Position numbers and translations under genes: made by a program. A DNA stretch of 64,000 nucleotides from Membranipora membranacea. Its lineage: Eukaryota > Bryozoa > Gymnolaemata > Cheilostomatida > Membraniporidae. The notes below the pieces were generated by a model. The model ran no database searches and was not told the origin of the DNA. It was given only the letters and a program-made list of their open reading frames with translations. How positions within the stretch are numbered: the first letter of the stretch is position 1; every line of letters begins with the position of its first letter. The stretch covers positions 8,182,001 through 8,246,000 of the forward strand of contig OU612067.1 in the NCBI GenBank assembly GCA_914767715.1, in the 5' to 3' direction. Below, piece by piece: positions 58,990 to 64,000 of this stretch.

Positions 58990-61366
58990 ATGATGATGGT
59001 GCAGCTTTTGGGTATTATCTTGATGGGTACAATTATAACACAGAGTCAGGTGAGAAATAAATACTTTGAAAACAGTGCTGTTTAGAGCCAATGAATCACG
59101 GTAAATCCCCCACACTGTAATGGTATTCATGGATTCTCGATTCTCAGTTGGATGCAGTGATAGATTGTGATATGCGACTAATAATTTTTCTGTTCCCATT
59201 AAATTGTTTTGCTGCAGAAGGGAATCTTTCAATTTTTGCAATAACAATATCAGATTGGCGAATGAAAATACAGATATACATGAAGATTTCCTTTTTTAAG
59301 GGATGCAGTCAGTGCCGAAAACTGTTCAAGCTTGATAATGAAAGTCCGTTGTGTTCCCCAACCGCGGAAATTCGTTTGAATGCCAAGACAAAATCTCAGT
59401 GCATCAGTAAGTGTCTGGATTTGGGAGAATCCTGCATGAAACTGACTGCAAAGGAGTATGACTGCTTCATATCATCCAAAGTGACGACTGAGCCGTGTAA
59501 TACTACAGAAGTGAAGACCTTCATTGTGACACAATCAACCTGTACTCAGCCTGATACTGTGACTATCACTGCAGGTGTCGGCGTAAACATCGCAGCAGGT
59601 GAGATTATTATAATTAAAGTTCTCAAAGCGAAACAAATTTCAGAGCTCTTTGGATATATTTGAATTGCATCTATATATGTTATTCTCATTTAATTTCAAA
59701 TTTTGTAGAACTAAAGATGTTAAAAGTTTCCTTAAAGAACTGCAGCAAATATTTTGTTTATATTTTGAGGAGATTAGTGTGACAGCTGAAAATGAGGACT
59801 TTGATATAGTTGGTAACGTTGATGAAAATGAGGATTTTCAACAGTGAACATTCTAATTTGCAACGCTTATGGTCTTCACAAATTTTGCAAGAGTGTGGAT
59901 TAATCATTGAATTATCAAGATAGGTAACTCCCAGAAGACAAACCCATTGTGGGACATTGATATTTTGTTGAAGGGAAGTCAATAGCAGATTACTCTACAG
60001 TTTACGAGTCTAATTATCCTGAATATGCTACCGATGGACTCCCGAGTACGAGTGGTTTATTGAGATTTTGTGGACCTTATCAGTGGGTGAGTACGTAATT
60101 TTCTAACAAATCCCAACCAACGTCATCATAAGATGCCACTATTCAATTTGTTTTGGATAAATCTAGCCCTAAATTAATTTGCTTTGAATACATTCTTGTG
60201 GGTTATGAGCATTTTTTTGTAGGTAGCGAAGCCTTCGGTATCCATGTTGGCCCTCCAAGTCAGACCCGTGGAAATGATTGAGGGGTTTTGGAGCTTTGAA
60301 GGTATATTGCTTCAAACGAGTGTGAAAGTGATTTCTGAATACAATGCCACAAGCTTTAATTTCTATCAGGGTTTGTTGATGTTTGATGATCTGAGCTCTT
60401 TTGTAGGAAAATTGCTGGAAATATGGCTGCGCAGTAAATGTGAAAAAAAGGCTTGGCAATAAATTTGGGTAAAAGTTTTTGATCTGTGCAATAGTCAGCA
60501 GTTTTGTCGACATGTTGAATACAATATTACTCAAGTAAGCACTTGGCGGGTTGAGAGCACTTTGATAATCAATTATTTGGTCCACAAGCACACTGGCATA
60601 AATATCATACTATTAGCATAGTGAATCTCTCTGAGCGCTAGATTCAATTTTAATCCTCAAATAAAATGCAATCAATCTTGCGCAAACTATTATATCGAAA
60701 ATAATTATAGGACCTTAGAACCTGGGGAAAGGCCTAATAATTATAGACCTAAACCAGCACAATACCATTACTTGTTTTTTTCAATCAATGAGAATCTTAA
60801 TACCTTTCAGGAAGCATATATCACTATCGACCTTGGGGAAGTGTACACAGTAAATTATGTTAAAATCTGGAACAACGACCATCAGTGTGAGTATATGAAA
60901 TGATTTATTATGCTCAAAATAACAGAGAGTAACACTAATAATTGTACTGTGCAGCAGGACCCAATGAATATCACAACACCTCCTAACATCCCTAACATAA
61001 AGAAGCATATTTTACAGTTTGGCAGACTGCGATTAGTGATGGCAGTATGTGGTATTTCACGTGATGACTTTAATGTCAACTTATGAGGTATCCTTTCTCA
61101 TCTTTTTATGTTCGTTTCATAAGGTATCACTAGCTTTGACTTTTCTTACAGTGGATCAAATAAGTAACACAACCGTTACAGTTGCCACTTCACTTGAGAG
61201 ACTAGATATGGATGGAGCACTATGTGGGGTGAGAGTTGGGGAGCCTCCTCAATCTCCTGATATAATAACTTGTTCCTTCACACTGTTTGGGCGCTTTGTT
61301 AAAACTTACACACCAGGCACAGGGCACCATTTTTGTGTATTGGAAATAGAGGTATTCAGTCAGTAA
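58990..61366 (+). CDS. Secreted PAN-like plus fucolectin-type lectin, paralogue 2, five exons, 253 aa
   Basis: Exons: 58990-59049, 59301-59598, 59974-60086, 60811-60886, 61152-61366; phases 0,1,0,1 as in the paralogue. Signal peptide MMMVQLLGIILMGTIITQSQ. The cysteine-rich exon 2 (GCSQCRKLF..., CISKCLDLGESCMKLTAKE) resembles PAN/apple domains. Exons 3-5 give the fucolectin-like fold: SNYPEYATDG, IDLGEVYTVNYVKIWNNDH, CGVRVGEPPQSPDIITC, TLFGRFVKTYTPGTGHHFCV, EIEVFSQ. Exons 4 and 5 have exactly the lengths of the other copy (76 and 215); exons 1-3 differ by small in-frame indels that cancel, giving the same 253 residues. Its intron 3 lacks the 841-bp element. Probable extracellular glycan-binding protein; ligand unknown. 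Confidence 0.85.
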
Positions 61367-61424
61367 TTGAAATTTATAATAATCTTACCAATAATTTTTG
61401 ATTACCAGATCAAAGAGGGAAGAC

Positions 61425-62300
61425 TTTTGGTCACTGACAAAAAGCCATGGGTCATAAGACTACTGGTCATAGGGCCTGTGACTATAAAGCCACTACCCTT
61501 GACGCCAATTGTCAAAGGCCACTACCCATTAGGCCACAAAAGATGATTTGCTAGCCAAGCGTTACATTGTATTATATGTATATTTTCACAGCTAGCGGCG
61601 GAGTTGCAAAATATATTTATAATATTTAACTCTTCTTTAATTTTGTTTCATATGGGTATATTTATTAATCAAACAAGAGTAACACGAATACAAATACAGC
61701 TCTCATCTCAGATAGCTGAATTTTAGTGATAGCTAACATTAAGTCACCCCCAAAATAGCCAAACTGAACACTACCTAATATTAGCTTCTCTTGCGAATTG
61801 AGGATGTTTTAAATATCTAACTATCCCCATCGAACAAGGACAAATGTTGAGTTACATAATGTAGCAAGAGAGAAATTACACCTGATGGTGGTTGGGGCTG
61901 GAACAATCAATATCTAAAGCTCTCTCTGTTGGTCTCAATGCCAGAACTTCTATGGCACCAGTTACCTGGCAGTGAATAACAAGCGCCCTGACTGATTCCC
62001 TGATTGCACCGTTTCACCATCTCCGAGAGTAACATTGAGTTGCGTGTTTAGGGGGTGGTCGGCAACCAATAATTTGAAACCTAAAACAAGAATTATTACC
62101 AACCCCACTGGGAATCGAAAAAACCAAAAAAATATGTTAAGTTGTTCCAAAATCTGGCATCTTTGATCTCAATGTGTTAACCTGTGGCATTATGGGTAGT
62201 GAGTGACCTTAGAACAGTGACCTAATGGGCAATGGCCTAAAAGGTGCAGCCTTTCGGACTGTACATTCATGATTGAGGGCTTTTTGGTGATTACATTTGA
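61425..62300. repeat. Region bounded by loosely inverted GGCCACTAC / CCCATTAGG-rich ends
   Basis: The left end (61425-61550) repeats GGTCAT / GGCCAC / CCCATTAGGCCA words; the right end (62170-62300) contains their reverse complements (AGTGACCTAATGGGCAATGGCC, GGGCTTTTTGGTGA). The match is patchy. It could be an old inverted-repeat element. No gene is seen inside. Confidence 0.4.
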
Positions 62301-62630
62301 CCCAAAATCCTTTAAAAGGAACAATTATAAAAATTTGACCTCATTTTTAGTAGGGGAATATCACTCTTTGACTTGCTATTGTTTTCGGTAACCTATATGG
62401 TCTCAATGCTATATTTTCTTGTGACACTTTAAAGGTAATTATATAACTTTGAGTTTTGAAACGAACATTCATCAAAAGTTTTCCCCTCTCATTGCAGGGG
62501 ACTTTTACGATTTGACTTATTTCTGTTTATGGTGATAAATATGCTGTCAGTGCTTTTTTTTCTCATTAAAATAAATAACTGACTAATTCATTGCTGTGGC
62601 AGCACTTTGGTGGGACGTATACCGGCTCCA

Positions 62631-63179
62631 TCAATCTGACGAGACCATCTTCACATCTCCAGCTGGGTAGATGAAGATCACTTTAAATGGATGCGAACAT
62701 TTCTTAGAGTTAGATATCAAAAGCTTCAGATAAAAAATATTGAGAACATGAGTATTGATAGTTACAAAGTGGGAGTAAAAATGGTCAATTATTATTTTTT
62801 CTTTATTAGATTTAGCTACTAAGTTGGTTCTGATGTGTTTGGCTTTTGGTGGTAAGAGAGTCAAGGCTACGTCACTAAAAGTGAAAGACTGAGAGGTAAA
62901 CCAAGGAATTTCAGTTTCTACTTGGTTAAACTGAATTACTTTCACATTTCGAGATTGAATGAGGGCTATGAAGAAAATATCGATATGACATTGGCTATTC
63001 CCTCCCCACCAGCCAATCTGAGCCAACAAATTGGCTTCATTAGATTGAGAATAAAATAACAGTTTGGACAGGTACATATACTTGTAAACTCTAAAATGGT
63101 CATGATCATGATTATGATCACATAGACTTCTGTTATTATGTCTACAGCAAATATGCTGTATGCTTGTATTAGCTACCAC
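62631..63179 (-). CDS. Unexplained 182-codon ORF
   Basis: The longest uninterrupted single-exon frame in the window that is not a mobile element (MVANTSIQHICC... to ...YPAGDVKMVSSD). A stop-free run this long is unusual for such AT-rich DNA. Composition is mixed: His-rich HNHDHDHF near the start, then ANLLAQIGWWGGNSQCHIDI, FTFSDVALTLLPPKAK, and a Lys/Phe-rich C terminus. No signal peptide, membrane segment or family is recognised. It could be chance, an exon of an unseen gene, or part of a mobile element. Confidence 0.3.
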   Translation of the reverse strand: MVANTSIQHICCRHNNRSLCDHNHDHDHFRVYKYMYLSKLLFYSQSNEANLLAQIGWWGGNSQCHIDIFFIALIQSRNVKVIQFNQVETEIPWFTSQSFTFSDVALTLLPPKAKHIRTNLVAKSNKEKIIIDHFYSHFVTINTHVLNIFYLKLLISNSKKCSHPFKVIFIYPAGDVKMVSSD

Positions 63180-63644
63180 TAGAAGACCTCTTCGACTCTT
63201 TTTGCAATGATGGGATTAATATACATAATTCTATTGTTGCCAGTTTTAATGTCTCCTGGTGCATTGTTATGACCGGTTGGCTTAATTCCAGGGTTATCAA
63301 TAAACAATCTCTCATCAATATATAGTTTTCTAGTTTTGACAGCCACTATTCATGGTTGACCTTTAATTGTCCACAGAACTTTTGTGTTAATGATAAACGC
63401 ATAAAATACAAGAAACCCATATCCAGTGCCTCATAACACTATTTCAAAAAGTGTTTGGGAAAAAATAGAAGAAACGGCTGAATCACAGATCTGTGTTCTA
63501 CCACATATGTGTAGTAAAACCAGACGAGGGTGTGCTAATTATAGTGTTTTGTCTGATATCTGCCATGAAAGCTTGAAATCAAAAAAAAGTTGAACAACAG
63601 TTTACTCCGACCATATATCTCCATTGTATATCAGTGAAAATCTC
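63180..63644. other. Intergenic, nothing recognised
   Basis: No supported feature. Confidence 0.4.
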
Positions 63645-63845
63645 CGTGGCCAAGTGGCTAGTGTGCATGGGAATTACCCATTATTATTTTATAAATATAA
63701 GACAATTATTACATACTTGGTATGCGAGAGGCCCGAGCTCAAATCCCGGTGAAGACAGATTTTATTTACATATCATCTCCTTTACTACTGGTGGTTTAAG
63801 TTGTTTTGTTACGGTACCTATTTATTACTACTCACACCCCAGAGC
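63645..63845 (+). mobile_element. tRNA-derived SINE family B, uninterrupted body
   Basis: A-box-like GTGGCCAAGTGGCTAG (63646) and B-box GAGCTCAAATCCC (63735-63747), followed by GGTGAAGACAG, TTTACATATCATC and CACCTATTTATT-like text. The same order is split by an insertion at 34.6-35.0 kb. About 60 extra AT-rich bases separate A and B boxes here, so the head is itself altered. Confidence 0.75.
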
Positions 63846-63864
63846 TGTGCTCAAGTTCTTTTTT

Positions 63865-64000
63865 TCAGTTCAAGTAGAGTAAGCGAGTACTCAAAACAAA
63901 ATCGAGTACAAGTACAAGTATACACATGTTTCTGCCTTCCGAGTACAAGTAGAGTATCACAACTTGATTCCGAGTACAAGTAGAGTTATCTCTCAAACTT
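63865..64000. repeat. Tandem GAGTACAAGTAGAGTA-type repeat at the window end
   Basis: The word GAGTACAAGTA(GAGTA) recurs at least four times from about 63890 to the edge, with a shorter AAGTAGAGTA copy before. The array probably continues outside. Confidence 0.75.

Noticed and set aside
1-64000. CRISPR arrays, operons, Shine-Dalgarno sites, rRNA
   Set aside because: None seen; spliced metazoan genes and SINEs show eukaryotic nuclear DNA.

Overview
This is AT-rich nuclear DNA from an animal. Genes are split by GT-AG introns of about 70 bp to several kb. tRNA-derived SINE-like repeats, hAT-type elements, inverted-repeat elements and decayed non-LTR retrotransposons are scattered among them. The gene families (TRIM-type RING/B-box protein, PAN plus fucolectin-type lectins, CD20/MS4A-like four-pass proteins, an innexin remnant) are metazoan. 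The innexin argues against a typical sponge or placozoan, since innexins are, from memory, not known there. I cannot name the phylum.

Layout. 0-8 kb: repeats and a decayed minus-strand hAT/ZMYM1-like transposase gene. 8.06-16.02 kb (+): a nine-exon RING/B-box/coiled-coil (TRIM-like) gene with phase-consistent splicing (605 aa); its introns hold a 453-bp direct-repeat pair, a long foldback element and SINEs. 16-25 kb: LINE relics and an unrecognised gene (18.5-20.9 kb) whose first exon is frameshifted but whose later exons splice cleanly. 25.0-27.5 kb (+): a six-exon 3' part of a gene from a large uncharacterised, probably transposase-derived animal family; one intron contains a hAT-type MITE with a perfect 8-bp target duplication. 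29.2-32.6 kb (+): a secreted PAN plus fucolectin-type lectin; its paralogue lies at 59.0-61.4 kb (+). 34.4-35.2 kb: nested SINEs. 36.5-40.0 kb (+) and 46.2-49.9 kb (-): convergent paralogous four-pass CD20/MS4A-like genes, with an innexin pseudogene fragment (-) between them. 51.0-54.4 kb: two 5'-truncated, broken non-LTR retrotransposons. 62.6-63.2 kb: an unexplained 182-codon ORF (-). The window ends in a SINE and a short tandem motif.

No operon-like organisation exists. The best supported content is five spliced gene models (TRIM-like, two lectins, two four-pass proteins) in which every junction keeps the reading frame; paralogue comparison confirms the lectin and four-pass models independently. 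The lectins would be secreted, the four-pass proteins membrane-bound and the TRIM protein cytosolic. All three types occur in innate-immune or signalling settings in animals, but nothing here shows that they act together.
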